Source: Bradyrhizobium sp. SZCCT0231 (GTDB lineage: Bacteria > Pseudomonadota > Alphaproteobacteria > Rhizobiales > Xanthobacteraceae). From it: a DNA stretch of 64,000 nucleotides. Shown here in pieces: positions 37,675-45,940 of this stretch. Location: positions 124,001 to 188,000 of the forward strand of contig NZ_JAFCKP010000003.1 in assembly GCF_018130245.1 (NCBI RefSeq), read 5' to 3'. Made by a program: the position numbers and the translations under genes. Position 1 is the first letter of the stretch, and every line of letters begins with the position of its first letter. The notes beneath the pieces are model-generated. The model was not told where the DNA came from and did not search any database. It saw nothing but the letters and a program-made list of their open reading frames with translations.

Positions 37675-38781
37675 TTACTTGTTTTCGAGCGCGCGCCGCT
37701 TCGCCTCGGCGTCGATGGTCTCGGCGAGATCGGGATGCCGCGCCATCAGCACGCGGAAATCGACGAGGTCGAGCACCAGCAGGCGTGACACTTTCGTGGT
37801 CGAGACGTTGGCCCCGCGCTTGTTGTTGCCGAGCAGCGCCATCTCGCCGAAGAAGGCGCCTTCGCCGAGCTGCACCTTCTTGCCGGGCAGATCGACCTCG
37901 ACCTCGCCGGCGGCGATGAAATACATGCAGTCGCCTTGCGTACCTTTGCGGATGATCGTGGTGCGCGCCGGCAGCTCGATGGTGCGCAGCATGTGAGTGA
38001 CGTCGGCGATGGCTGCGGGTCCCAGGGTCGCGAAGAACGGCACCTTACTGACGGACTCCCAGGTCTTGAGGAAATTGTCGCGCCGCGTCTCCGCGGCAAA
38101 GCCGGTCGCCAGGATACCGGTCCAGAGGCCGAACACGCCGAGGCCGGAGATCATCACCAGGGCCGCCACCACGCGTCCGAGCGGCGTGACCGGCACGACG
38201 TCGCCGTAGCCCGTCGTGGTGAGGGTTACGACGGCCCACCACAGTGCGTGCGGGACGCTGCCGAATGTCTGCGGCTGCACGTCCCGCTCCAGGAAATATT
38301 CGGCGACGGAGGCGAGGAAGACCACCATCAGGAAGATCACGAGCACGCTGACCAGCGGTCCCGATTCCAGCACCAGCACGCGGCGCAGCTGCCGCAGGCC
38401 GGGAATGCCCGGCACCACCTTCAGCACCCAGAGCACGCCGAGCAGCCAGGCCGTCTTCGGCTCGACGCCGAGGAGAAGCGCGACCGGCACGGCCAGCGCC
38501 CCGACCGCGTCGACGATGCCGGCGGAGGAGGACATGTAGAGCGCAAGGCGTCCCGATCGCACCATGTGGCGCAGCCGGACCAGCCATTCGAACACGAAAT
38601 AGGCGAGGCAGGTCCAGAGCAGGGCGCCGACCCAGCCCCACGCCTCTTTGGCCCGGTTGTCCGTCAGCAGCACCATGCCGAGCACGCCGACGATCACCGC
38701 GACATAGGCCACCTTGGTCATGTTGCGGCCGGCCGTGGCGGCCGCGAACTGGGCCAGAGCGGAGATCAGCGGCTTGGACAT
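37675..38781 (-). CDS. Cyclic nucleotide-gated K+ channel (MloK1-like)
   Basis: A 368-residue channel, close in length to MloK1 of Mesorhizobium (355). S1-S4 membrane segments occupy about 25-150, with Arg-rich GLRQLRRVLVLES as the S4/S4-S5 region. The K+ selectivity filter is TLTTTGYGD (186-194). The C-terminal cyclic-nucleotide-binding domain shows GEGAFFGEMALLGNNKRGA. It should open on cAMP binding. No regulator or cyclase is adjacent; a crotonase gene follows, probably by chance. Confidence 0.92.
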   Translation of the reverse strand: MSKPLISALAQFAAATAGRNMTKVAYVAVIVGVLGMVLLTDNRAKEAWGWVGALLWTCLAYFVFEWLVRLRHMVRSGRLALYMSSSAGIVDAVGALAVPVALLLGVEPKTAWLLGVLWVLKVVPGIPGLRQLRRVLVLESGPLVSVLVIFLMVVFLASVAEYFLERDVQPQTFGSVPHALWWAVVTLTTTGYGDVVPVTPLGRVVAALVMISGLGVFGLWTGILATGFAAETRRDNFLKTWESVSKVPFFATLGPAAIADVTHMLRTIELPARTTIIRKGTQGDCMYFIAAGEVEVDLPGKKVQLGEGAFFGEMALLGNNKRGANVSTTKVSRLLVLDLVDFRVLMARHPDLAETIDAEAKRRALENK

Positions 38782-38904
38782 GCGGGAAGGCTATTCGGTC
38801 TCGGGGCAAGTCTCGAGGCCCCGGTTGGGACGTCGGCGCCAAAGTGCCTGTCCGGGCCGCGGCCGTCAACGCCGCAGAGCCGGGGGCCCATGTGGCCGGA
38901 CAGT

Positions 38905-38970
38905 GTGTGGGTTCCTGGGTCCCGGCTCAGCGCTGCAATGCCTTCGGCATTGCAGCTTGTCCGGGACACG
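38905..38970. repeat. Palindromic intergenic repeat (R6)
   Basis: The central perfect palindrome CTGCAATGCCTTCGGCATTGCAG (core GCAATGCC/GGCATTGC) is flanked by GTCCCGG...CCGGGAC arms. It lies between the channel promoter and the 3' end of the TAXI gene. Confidence 0.65.
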
Positions 38971-38998
38971 GGAGTGGTGGGTTGCCCGATCCGGCGGG

Positions 38999-40444
38999 TC
39001 AGGCGCTCTGGGCGGTCTTCACCACCACGACATTGCTGTCGTCCAGCTGGGCCGGGCCGGCATCGCGCGCCGTCTTTTCAGCTTCGCTGGCATGACGTTT
39101 CAGATAGTCGCGGCGCATGCCGATCTCGTCGCGGACGAATTCGTAGCCGAGCTTGAAGGTGTCGAGCCCGTCGGTACTGATCGTGCCGTCTCTGAGGCCG
39201 ATAACGGCGCCGCGCAAGATGGCCTCGAGCTCGTCCTGGAGACATTCGAGCTGATCCAGCGAGTGGGCGTGCTCGATCCGCTCGCCGATGTCGAGGATGG
39301 CGGTCGAGAGCTCGCTGGCCTTCTCAGGTGCGATGCGGGTGATCTTGGCGTAGATCGCTGCGAAGATCGAGCCGATGACGCTGAGCGCGGCGGCGCCCAG
39401 ATACATCAGGTCGCTGTACTTATCCATGAACGACTTGGTGTCGTCGTTGATGTAGTCGGCGGCGCCCCGATGCGCGATCACGAAGGCATCCTTCTCGACG
39501 GATGCCGGCTCGATCCTGGTGGCAAAGCCGTTGTCGAGCCCGAGCGCGGGCTTGTTCTCGTAGATGGTGCGCGCGAGCTCGCCGGCGGTGGTGGGGGACA
39601 TCCCGGATTGCGCGACCAGCAGCCATTCGAGCCCGATCGTGTCGAGATCGTCGTCGGGAATTTGCGGCGACGTCGACAACGTGCCCGCTGTCAGCGTCTC
39701 GTCGGAAATGCCGGGGAATTTGCGCGCCAGCGTCTTGGCTTCGTCGATGGCGTTCAGCGTGTAGCCGCCGCGCTTGGCGGCTTGCTCAAAGGATTTGTCA
39801 CGCACCGCCTTCGAGGCGTGGACGATCGCGATCACGGCGCCAAAGCCGCTTGCCGGGGCAAACAGCTTGTCGAGCGTTGCGCCCTGCGGCGCCATCTGGA
39901 TCTTCGTGGCCTCGGGGCCGTCGGGAACGTCGAGGATGCTGCGGACGAAAGCGAGTGAGGATTCGTTCTCGGCGATGACGGCGACCTTCTTCTTCTTCAG
40001 CTCGGCGAGCGACTTGATCTTCTTGTTGCCGGGACCGAGCAGGAGCACGAGATCGTGCTCGAGGATCGCGAGCGTGCGCGCCCGCAGCGGCACCTTGGCG
40101 TCCGTGCGCAGCACGGCGAGGTCGGCCTGCTTGCGGTCGAACTGGGCGACCGCCTTGGTGTTGTCGGCGTTGTTGACGATCTTGATCCGGAAGCGCGATG
40201 CGTTGTTCTTCAGAAGAGCGGCGAGCTTGGCCGCGAACAGCGCCTCGTCGCTGTTGGGGCCACCGACGGCAAAGGTGAGCGTTTCCGAATTGTGCACCAG
40301 CGTGCGGCCGGCCCAGACGGTGGCAAGCGACAGCAGCAGGGTCAGCACGACGTAGAGGAAAACCTGCTGCTGGTTGGTCTTGATCACCTTGGGACGCCGC
40401 GGCGGCGGCACGGTCGGCGATGCGATGGGGCCGTCAGTACTCAT
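38999..40444 (-). CDS. Membrane-tethered TAXI-family solute-binding-like protein
   Basis: The protein has 481 residues. An N-terminal helix (about 27-46, QVFLYVVLTLLLSLATVWAG) leads to a TAXI/NMT1-like binding domain (about 55-335: FAVGGPNSD, KAVAQFDRKQADLAVLRTD, DLVLLLGPGNKKIKSLAELKKKKVAV). A second helix (about 345-365) follows, then a cytosolic tail of ~110 residues with an acidic coiled coil. Soluble TAXI proteins deliver substrates to TRAP permeases; here there is no adjacent TRAP permease and the protein spans the membrane, suggesting a sensor-like role (inference). Confidence 0.8.
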   Translation of the reverse strand: MSTDGPIASPTVPPPRRPKVIKTNQQQVFLYVVLTLLLSLATVWAGRTLVHNSETLTFAVGGPNSDEALFAAKLAALLKNNASRFRIKIVNNADNTKAVAQFDRKQADLAVLRTDAKVPLRARTLAILEHDLVLLLGPGNKKIKSLAELKKKKVAVIAENESSLAFVRSILDVPDGPEATKIQMAPQGATLDKLFAPASGFGAVIAIVHASKAVRDKSFEQAAKRGGYTLNAIDEAKTLARKFPGISDETLTAGTLSTSPQIPDDDLDTIGLEWLLVAQSGMSPTTAGELARTIYENKPALGLDNGFATRIEPASVEKDAFVIAHRGAADYINDDTKSFMDKYSDLMYLGAAALSVIGSIFAAIYAKITRIAPEKASELSTAILDIGERIEHAHSLDQLECLQDELEAILRGAVIGLRDGTISTDGLDTFKLGYEFVRDEIGMRRDYLKRHASEAEKTARDAGPAQLDDSNVVVVKTAQSA

Positions 40445-40815
40445 GGCAGCACTCTGGCCTTATTCTTCATTCTTCGGTGGCGGGCGGTTCGCTTGTGCGA
40501 TCGCTGCGCACGCCCTGTAATTCGTAAGCGCCTGAAAAAAGAACGATATTCTCTATCGCCGATGATAGCGCGACGGTAGCGGAATGCAAATTTCGAGCCG
40601 AGGGTAACCTTACTCGATGCGACCGCGGCGATTGGTCATCCTATCACCAGTTAGCCACAGTTGGCGATTTTCCGGTTCCACCCGGCTGCATTCCGTCGCG
40701 GGAGATGTCATAAATCACGCGTCCCGGCCATTTGACCGGTCCAAGAAGAAGTTGCGCTGAACGCTCCAATTCTTCTCGTCACGTCAATGAGGGCGTCAGC
40801 TTGTCGTTTCCACCC
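40445..40815. other. Intergenic region between TAXI gene and DUF3307 gene
   Basis: 371 bp with no credible gene and no repeat. It presumably carries two divergent promoters. CTATC-gccgat-GATAG near 40555-40570 is a small dyad of unknown meaning. Confidence 0.4.
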
Positions 40816-41202
40816 ATGTCATCGGCGATTCCGGTTGAAGCGCTCATTGGCTGGATGTTGCTGCTCACCTTCAAGCACATCATCGCCGATTTCGTTCTTC
40901 AGACCGCCTGGATGGCGCACGGCAAGGACCAGAAGCATGGCTGGGCCCTGCCGCTTCTGGTGCACTGCCTGGTCCACCTTGCCGTTGCGCTGCCCCTGAT
41001 CCTGATCGTGGCGCCAAAATTCTGGTTCGTGGCCTTCATAGATTTCGTGATCCACATCACGATCGACCGCGCCAAGGGATTCGTCTCGGCCAATTTTGGC
41101 GTCGACCTCGCGCATCCCTGGTTCTGGACCCTGATCGGCGTCGACCAGGCGCTGCATCACCTGACCGGCTTCGGCCTCTCCATCTTCATGGCGGCGAACT
41201 GA
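40816..41202 (+). CDS. DUF3307 family membrane protein
   Basis: A 128-residue protein with about three hydrophobic segments. TFKHIIADFVLQTAWMAHGKD and LVHCLVHLAVAL, then FIDFVIHITIDRAKG and DQALHHLTG carry the conserved His/Asp pattern of DUF3307, which is expected to lie at the inner membrane. Function unknown. The ATG at 40816 lacks a good ribosome site, so the true start may differ slightly. Two palindromic repeats follow. Confidence 0.8.
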   Translation: MSSAIPVEALIGWMLLLTFKHIIADFVLQTAWMAHGKDQKHGWALPLLVHCLVHLAVALPLILIVAPKFWFVAFIDFVIHITIDRAKGFVSANFGVDLAHPWFWTLIGVDQALHHLTGFGLSIFMAAN

Positions 41203-41230
41203 GGGGGGTAGCCACGGCTGGCTGCTCGAC

Positions 41231-41279
41231 CTTCATGGTTCGAGACGCGCCGTAAGGCGGCGCGTCTCGAACCATGAGG
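41231..41279. repeat. Palindromic repeat R7a
   Basis: ATGGTTCGAGACGCGCCG and CGGCGCGTCTCGAACCAT are perfect 18-bp arms around TAAG. It lies 30 bp after the DUF3307 stop. Confidence 0.75.
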
Positions 41280-41306
41280 GTCTGACCTTTCCCCGCGAAC
41301 CAAGAC

Positions 41307-41349
41307 CTCATCCTGAGGGCCCGCCGAAGGCGGGCGTCTCGAAGGATGG
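41307..41349. repeat. Palindromic repeat R7b
   Basis: CTCATCCTGAGG...CTCGAAGGATGG enclose CCCGCC-GAAG-GCGGGC. The sequence is related to R7a in its GTCTCGAA end. The two lie in tandem. Confidence 0.65.
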
Positions 41350-41483
41350 CCGCAGGGAAGCTGCCTGCCGGGTTCCCCTGATTCGCGATTCACGCGCAAC
41401 GACCCCGGACGACCACCGGGCAGCGTGGTTAACCGTTCGTTAGAGAATTGCGCTGCATCTTCCGCACACGAGGGAGAACTGCA

Positions 41484-41882
41484 ATGTTTTCAAGCCGCGA
41501 CACCTTTGAAGGCGATTTCTGCCCGGTCCGCGACGAGCTCCTTGGCGAGATGTATCGCGCCAGCGAGAGTGGCCTGCCGAGGCTGGTTGAGACTGTTTCC
41601 CCTGACGTTCGCGCCAGGCTGGCGCTGTTCTGCTACCGCCGCAGCCATTTGCACTCGCTGGCGGTCGCGGTCGCAGCAAGCTGCAGCGAGCGCGACCTGA
41701 TCGAGAACGGCGGCCGCGTCGGCTCGACGCTCTACGCGCTGTCGCGTGAGAGATCGGCCAAATCGTCGCCGTCGCTGTCGGGCGGACGCAAGCCGATCAC
41801 GCTGTCGACCAAGCCGCTCTCGGTGCTCGCACCGCTCGATGACGAGCTCGACGACGAGATCAGCGAAGCCGTTCCGGCCTAA
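41484..41882 (+). CDS. Hypothetical protein
   Basis: A 132-residue protein starting at ATG 41484 with AGGGAGAAC upstream. It has an N-terminal mixed region (FEGDFCPVRDELLGEMY), a helix with VRARLALFCYRRSHLHSLAVAVAAS and a Ser/Lys-rich then acidic tail (DDELDDEISEAVPA). No known domain is recognised. Its stop TAA overlaps the stop of the YkgJ gene on the other strand by 3 bp. Confidence 0.7.
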   Translation: MFSSRDTFEGDFCPVRDELLGEMYRASESGLPRLVETVSPDVRARLALFCYRRSHLHSLAVAVAASCSERDLIENGGRVGSTLYALSRERSAKSSPSLSGGRKPITLSTKPLSVLAPLDDELDDEISEAVPA

Positions 41883-42193
41883 GCGGCCTCAATAACGGGC
41901 AGCCCGAACTTCCGCCGTGCCATCGCGCATTCGGCATCGCCCGGCATGCAGGTGCGGCACACTTCCGGCCGCACGTCATAGATGCCGCAGGCCGTCATCT
42001 TTCCGATCTCTCCCTGCAAGGCCGAGCAGCGATCGCCCTCGCAGCGCATGCCGGACTGGCGTGCGTTGACCAGCGTTTCGGGAATCGCGGCAAGCTCCTC
42101 GTCGCTCTCGATCGAGAAGCGCGGCCAGTTCTGCGAATAGCCGCAGCAGGCGCCGCAACCCTGGCAACAGCTCGACAGGTCGATCTCTTCCAT
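41879..42193 (-). CDS. YkgJ-family cysteine cluster protein
   Basis: A 104-residue protein. The cluster SCCQGCGACCGYS at the N-terminus, then GMRCEGDRCSALQ, CGIYDVRPEVCRTCMPGD give ten or more cysteines in the CxxCxxC pattern of YkgJ/Fe-S or zinc-binding proteins. Function unknown. ATG 42193 is given; GTG 42202 is possible and would overlap the upstream WYL gene stop by GTGA, implying cotranscription. Confidence 0.85.
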   Translation of the reverse strand: MEEIDLSSCCQGCGACCGYSQNWPRFSIESDEELAAIPETLVNARQSGMRCEGDRCSALQGEIGKMTACGIYDVRPEVCRTCMPGDAECAMARRKFGLPVIEAA

Positions 42194-42198
42194 CGTCC

Positions 42199-42897
42199 TC
42201 ACGTATCCTTTGGCGGACCCCAGACCAGGCTCTGCCGCCATCTTGCGCGCAGCACGTCGCGCCGCTCCGGATATTTCTCGTCGAGATAGGTCGCCTCGAC
42301 CACGCGGTCGGTGCGGAAGCTGCGGAAGTCGCTGCGCAACTCGCACCAGGCCGCCAGCAGCCGCACCGCCTCGAGATAGCCGACCGAGATCGGCCAGATC
42401 ACGCGCTCGCTGGGGCGGCCTTGCTCGTCGCGATAGCGCAGCATGATCTTCTTGCCTTCGTGAATCTGGGTGCGGGTGCGCGCCATGTCCAGGCGGTCCG
42501 GCTCCCTGTTCCAGCTCGGCCGCGCCCGGCTCGCCGGCTCCAGCACGAAGGGCCGCAGGCGCTCGGGCACGGTGTCGGCGATCTTGGCCATCAAGTCTTC
42601 GGCCGCGCGCGCCAGCGCGGAGTCGGCGTGGCCCGCGACCCATTGCGCGCCCAGCACCGCCGCCTCGATCTCGTCGGGTGTCAGCATGAGCGGCGGGAGG
42701 TCGAAACCCTTTTCCAGGATGTAACCCATGCCGGCCTCGCCGCGGATCGGCACGCGCTGGCCGATCAGGGTTGCGATGTCGCGATAGATGGTGCGCTTCG
42801 AGGTCTCGAGCTCGGCCGCGATCGCGTCCGCCGTCAGCGGCTTACGCGTGCGCCGGAGCACCTGGATGATCTGAAACAGCCGGTCGGCGCGTCTCAT
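42199..42897 (-). CDS. WYL-domain HTH transcriptional regulator
   Basis: The protein has 232 residues from ATG 42897 (GAGAAGAGA upstream). The HTH is LTADAIAAELETSKRTIYRDIATL, followed by GEAGMGYIL. The WYL core is KKIMLRYRDEQGRPSERVIWPISVGYLE. It is shorter than the regulator at 34719-35699 because the C-terminal extension is missing. It faces a small gene and a GST gene across a dyad with CTGACA half-site. The YkgJ gene follows in the same transcript. Confidence 0.88.
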   Translation of the reverse strand: MRRADRLFQIIQVLRRTRKPLTADAIAAELETSKRTIYRDIATLIGQRVPIRGEAGMGYILEKGFDLPPLMLTPDEIEAAVLGAQWVAGHADSALARAAEDLMAKIADTVPERLRPFVLEPASRARPSWNREPDRLDMARTRTQIHEGKKIMLRYRDEQGRPSERVIWPISVGYLEAVRLLAAWCELRSDFRSFRTDRVVEATYLDEKYPERRDVLRARWRQSLVWGPPKDT

Positions 42898-42940
42898 GAC
42901 AATTCTCTTCTCGAACGACGGATCAGAAATCGGCGCGCGG

Positions 42941-42964
42941 CTGCTGACAGGATGTTGGCAGCAG
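42941..42964. promoter_or_regulatory. Operator-like dyad upstream of the second WYL regulator (divergon 2)
   Basis: CTGCTGACA and TGGCAGCAG (8 of 9 complementary) are separated by GGATGT. It is 44 bp from the regulator start and 47 bp from the small gene start. It shares the CTGACA half-site with the 35711-35741 operator. Confidence 0.6.
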
Positions 42965-43010
42965 GGTGGTTCTATACCGGGACAACACATCGACTGAAGA
43001 GGATTTGTCC

Positions 43011-43286
43011 ATGATCACTCCAATCCATCTCGGCCTGGCCGGTCCGCTGTGGCGGGCGCAGTTGTGGCACGGCCAAATGTTGCGGGCTTGGGCCTTTGGC
43101 CGCCTCGTTTCGCTCGATCTCATGGTCGTCGACCTCCGCCTTGCGCTCGCGACCGCCGTGACGCGTTCGCTGGTCCATGCCGCGGACGCGCTGGTCCGTC
43201 ACGTCATGGGCCGCGCCTGGCGAGGGGCTCGCTTCGCAGAAGATATCACGGCTGCTGCCACCATGGTGGCAGCAGCCGGCCGCTAG
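43011..43286 (+). CDS. Hypothetical protein in the WYL/GST divergon
   Basis: A 91-residue protein starting at ATG 43011 (AGAGGATTTGTCC upstream). It is amphipathic and helix-rich (LDLMVVDLRLALATAVTRSLVHAADALV...) with no recognised domain. It is followed by a GST gene after 38 bp and is divergent from the WYL regulator, so it is probably its target. Confidence 0.6.
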   Translation: MITPIHLGLAGPLWRAQLWHGQMLRAWAFGRLVSLDLMVVDLRLALATAVTRSLVHAADALVRHVMGRAWRGARFAEDITAAATMVAAAGR

Positions 43287-43324
43287 GTTCCTTCAACTCG
43301 TTCGACAGGTTCAGGAGAGCTCGC

Positions 43325-44053
43325 ATGATCACGCTTTACGGCTTTGGCGCCGGCTTCGGCCTGCCGGAAATCAGCCCCTTTGTCACCAAGACCGAGGTGC
43401 AGCTGAAGATGGCGGGGCTGCCTTACCGGAAGGAGCGGGCGATGCCGCCCGCCTCGCCCAAGGGACAGCTGCCTTTCATCGACGACGGCGGCGAGGCGGT
43501 GGCCGATTCCACCTTCATCCGCGCCCATATCGAGCGCCGCTACGGCTTCGATTTCGATGCCGGCCTGTCGCTGGCCGAGCGTGCGCAGGCCTGGGCGTTC
43601 GAGCGCATGATCGAGCATCACGTCTATTGGGCGCTGGTCGGCGCGCGCTGGGTCGATCCGGTCAATTTCGCCAAGGGCCCTGCGCATTTCTTCGACGGTG
43701 CACCGGAGCACAACCGCGAAAAACTGCGCGAGGACGCACAGTTCCGCGTCGCCGAGAACTATCTGCTCTCCGGCCTCGGCCGCCATGCGCCCGATGACGA
43801 CGTCGATCTCGCCGTGCGCTCGCTGTTCGCGCTGTCGGTGCAGCTCGGCGACAAGGCCTACCTGATGGGCAGCAAGCCCTGCGGCGTTGACGCGACAGCC
43901 TTCGGCATGCTCGCCGGCGTTCTTTCGCCGTTCTTCGAATCGGCTTTGCGCGAGCGCGCCGAGGGATTTCCAAACCTCACCGCCTATGTCGACCGCATGA
44001 TGGACAATTACTATCCAGAGTTCGCCTGGACCCCGCTGCGGCAGGCGGCGTAG
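43325..44053 (+). CDS. Glutathione S-transferase family protein (metaxin/Fax-like)
   Basis: The protein has 242 residues from ATG 43325 (GGAGAGCTCGC upstream). N-terminal ITLYGFGAGFGLPEISPFVTKTEVQLKMAGL then PKGQLPFIDD and ADSTFIRAHIE match the thioredoxin-like domain of metaxin/failed-axon-connection type GSTs; the C-terminal domain has DKAYLMGSKPCGVDATAFGML. No classical GST catalytic Tyr/Ser is obvious. It follows the WYL-facing small gene. Confidence 0.85.
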   Translation: MITLYGFGAGFGLPEISPFVTKTEVQLKMAGLPYRKERAMPPASPKGQLPFIDDGGEAVADSTFIRAHIERRYGFDFDAGLSLAERAQAWAFERMIEHHVYWALVGARWVDPVNFAKGPAHFFDGAPEHNREKLREDAQFRVAENYLLSGLGRHAPDDDVDLAVRSLFALSVQLGDKAYLMGSKPCGVDATAFGMLAGVLSPFFESALRERAEGFPNLTAYVDRMMDNYYPEFAWTPLRQAA

Positions 44054-44094
44054 CGTTCGGCTGTTGGCAGTGACGGGCGCTGAACCTTCCACAT

Positions 44095-44180
44095 CGTCAT
44101 GCCCGGGCTTGTCCCGGGCATCCACGTTCTTTGGACCGGGTGGAAAGGCGTGGATGGCCGGGACAAGCCCGGCCATGACG
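44095..44180. repeat. Palindromic repeat R8
   Basis: CGTCATGCCCGGGCTTGTC...CGTGG pairs with CCACG...GACAAGCCCGGCCATGACG. Outer CGTCATG/CATGACG arms resemble the ends of R1 and R3. Confidence 0.75.
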
Positions 44181-44198
44181 AGCTGAGAGTCCGGAGCA

Positions 44199-44230
44199 AA
44201 ACCAAAAGAGCCGGCCAATGGGCCGGCTCT
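44199..44230 (-). terminator. Terminator of the aromatic-acid operon
   Basis: AGAGCCGGCC (44207-44216) pairs with GGCCGGCTCT (44221-44230). On the minus strand the stem is followed by TTTTGGTTTT. It lies 25 bp after the periplasmic binding protein stop. Confidence 0.85.
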
Positions 44231-44255
44231 CGTCGTCTCGGATCTTTCGCAGCGC

Positions 44256-45407
44256 CTACTTCACCAGCGAGTACTTGCCGTCCTTCACCGTGAGCAGGAT
44301 GCGCGAGCGCTCGTCGAGGCCGTAGCGGTCCTTTTCGGTGAAGTTGTAGACGCCCTGGCTCGCCGCCAGCTCCTTCTCTGTCAGCAGCGCCTGGCGGATC
44401 GCTTCGCGGAATTCCGGCGTGCCGGGCTTGGCGGTCTTCAATGCCGCGGGAATGATGCGCTTGAGGATCTCGAAGGCATCGTAGGAGTGGCCGGCGAACT
44501 GGCTGCGGCTGTTCGGACCGTACTTGGCCTCATAGGCCGAGTTCAGCGCGAGGCCCGGCTTCTTGGTGAGCGCGGTGTCCGGCTGGTCCTCGGGGTCCAT
44601 GACGGGACCGGAGGCCATGAGCACGCCCTCGGCCGCTTTACCGGCGATGCGGATGAAGTCCATGCTGGCAGCACCGTGGGTCTGGTAGATCAGGCCCTTG
44701 TAACCGCGTTCGCGCAACTCGGTCTGCGGCAGCGCGGCCGCGGTGCCGGAGGCGCCGATCAGGATCGCGTCCGGATTGGCGGCGACCAGCTTCAGCACCT
44801 GCCCGGTCACCGAGGTGTCAGGACGTGCAAAGCGCTCCTCGTCGACAATGGTCATGCCCATCGGCACGGCCTGGGCCTTAAGGTCGTTGAACCAGAGGTC
44901 GCCGTAGGAATCGGAATAGCCGATATAGCCAAGCGTCTTCACGCCCTTGGTCTTCATGTGGTCGTACAGCACCTTGCCCACGATCGGAATCGGCTGCGGC
45001 ATCGCGACCGACCACTTCATGCGCTCGGGCGTGATCGGGAACGGCGCGAGACCGAAGTGCGGGATGCCGGCTTCATTGGCGACGTTGGAGACCGCGATGG
45101 TCGGCGGCGTCAGCGCCGAGCCCATGATGAGGTCGGCCTTGGATTCGGTCACGAAGCGGCGGGCGTTGGTGGTCGCGGTGGTGGGATCGCCGCCGTCGTC
45201 GAGCACGATCACCTTCAGCGGCACGCCGCCGATCTCCTTCGGCACGAATTCCAGCGCGTTGCGCTCGGGAATGCCGAGCGCGGCACCCGGGCCGGTCGTG
45301 GTGGTGGTGATGCCGATGGTAACTTCGCTGGTCTGTGCCAGCGCGGGCAATGCCGGCAGGGCAAGTGCGGCCGCGGTGATGGCAGCGGTCAAATAAAAGC
45401 GTTTCAT
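44256..45407 (-). CDS. Periplasmic binding protein of a Liv-type ABC transporter
   Basis: A 383-residue LivK/Peripla_BP_6 protein. The signal peptide MKRFYLTAAITAAALALPALPALAQ is clear, then VTIGITTTTTGPGAALGIPERNALEF, the typical first domain start. GYIGYSDSYGDLWF and LIYQTHGAASMDF lie at the hinge and binding cleft. In this location (behind feruloyl-CoA synthase, thioesterase and SDR) it is likely to bind an aromatic acid rather than a branched-chain amino acid, and probably serves the LivHMGF proteins at 56-60 kb. Confidence 0.9.
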   Translation of the reverse strand: MKRFYLTAAITAAALALPALPALAQTSEVTIGITTTTTGPGAALGIPERNALEFVPKEIGGVPLKVIVLDDGGDPTTATTNARRFVTESKADLIMGSALTPPTIAVSNVANEAGIPHFGLAPFPITPERMKWSVAMPQPIPIVGKVLYDHMKTKGVKTLGYIGYSDSYGDLWFNDLKAQAVPMGMTIVDEERFARPDTSVTGQVLKLVAANPDAILIGASGTAAALPQTELRERGYKGLIYQTHGAASMDFIRIAGKAAEGVLMASGPVMDPEDQPDTALTKKPGLALNSAYEAKYGPNSRSQFAGHSYDAFEILKRIIPAALKTAKPGTPEFREAIRQALLTEKELAASQGVYNFTEKDRYGLDERSRILLTVKDGKYSLVK

Positions 45408-45497
45408 CTATTCCTCCCTTGACGTCGTTCTTTGAAAGCAGAAATCGGGGGGTAATTCAGCCCCCTCTTTTGGTGATGCGGCGATTTAGCTCCAGAC

Positions 45498-45917
45498 CTA
45501 ACTCCCCGTGAATTTGGCGACCATTTCCGCCGGAAACGGTGCCGATTTCAGCTTGTCGGGGTTGTCAGGGTCGTGGCCGACCAGGACGCGGGTCTCGAAC
45601 CCCTCGATCGCCAGCGCCTCGCCCTTGTAGACGTTGTGCTTCACCTCGAAGCTCGAGCGCTTGATGCTCTCGATCCTGGTTTCGATGGTGATCCAGTCGC
45701 CATAGGTCGAGGGGATGTAGAACTTGGCCCGCGTGTCGACCATGGGGATGCCCACCAGGCCGTACTTGCGGACCAGATCCTGCTTGGAGAAGCCGGCGAC
45801 CTCGAACAGGGTCGAGGTCGAATCGTCGAACATCGCGAAATAGCGCGGGTAATAGACGATGTTGGCGGGGTCGCAATCGCCCCACTGGATCTGGACCTCG
45901 CGCCGGTTCACGAACAT
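45498..45917 (-). CDS. Acyl-CoA thioesterase, 4-hydroxybenzoyl-CoA type
   Basis: A 139-residue hotdog-fold protein. The motif WGDCDPANIVYYPRYF near residues 12-27 includes the catalytic Asp of 4-hydroxybenzoyl-CoA thioesterases. The next strand and helix are FDDSTSTLFEVAG. It should release an aromatic or acyl acid from CoA. It is 23 bp downstream of the SDR stop on the same strand, in the feruloyl-CoA synthase cluster. Confidence 0.88.
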   Translation of the reverse strand: MFVNRREVQIQWGDCDPANIVYYPRYFAMFDDSTSTLFEVAGFSKQDLVRKYGLVGIPMVDTRAKFYIPSTYGDWITIETRIESIKRSSFEVKHNVYKGEALAIEGFETRVLVGHDPDNPDKLKSAPFPAEMVAKFTGS

Positions 45918-45940
45918 GTGTCGCGCCTTACTCTACGAAT

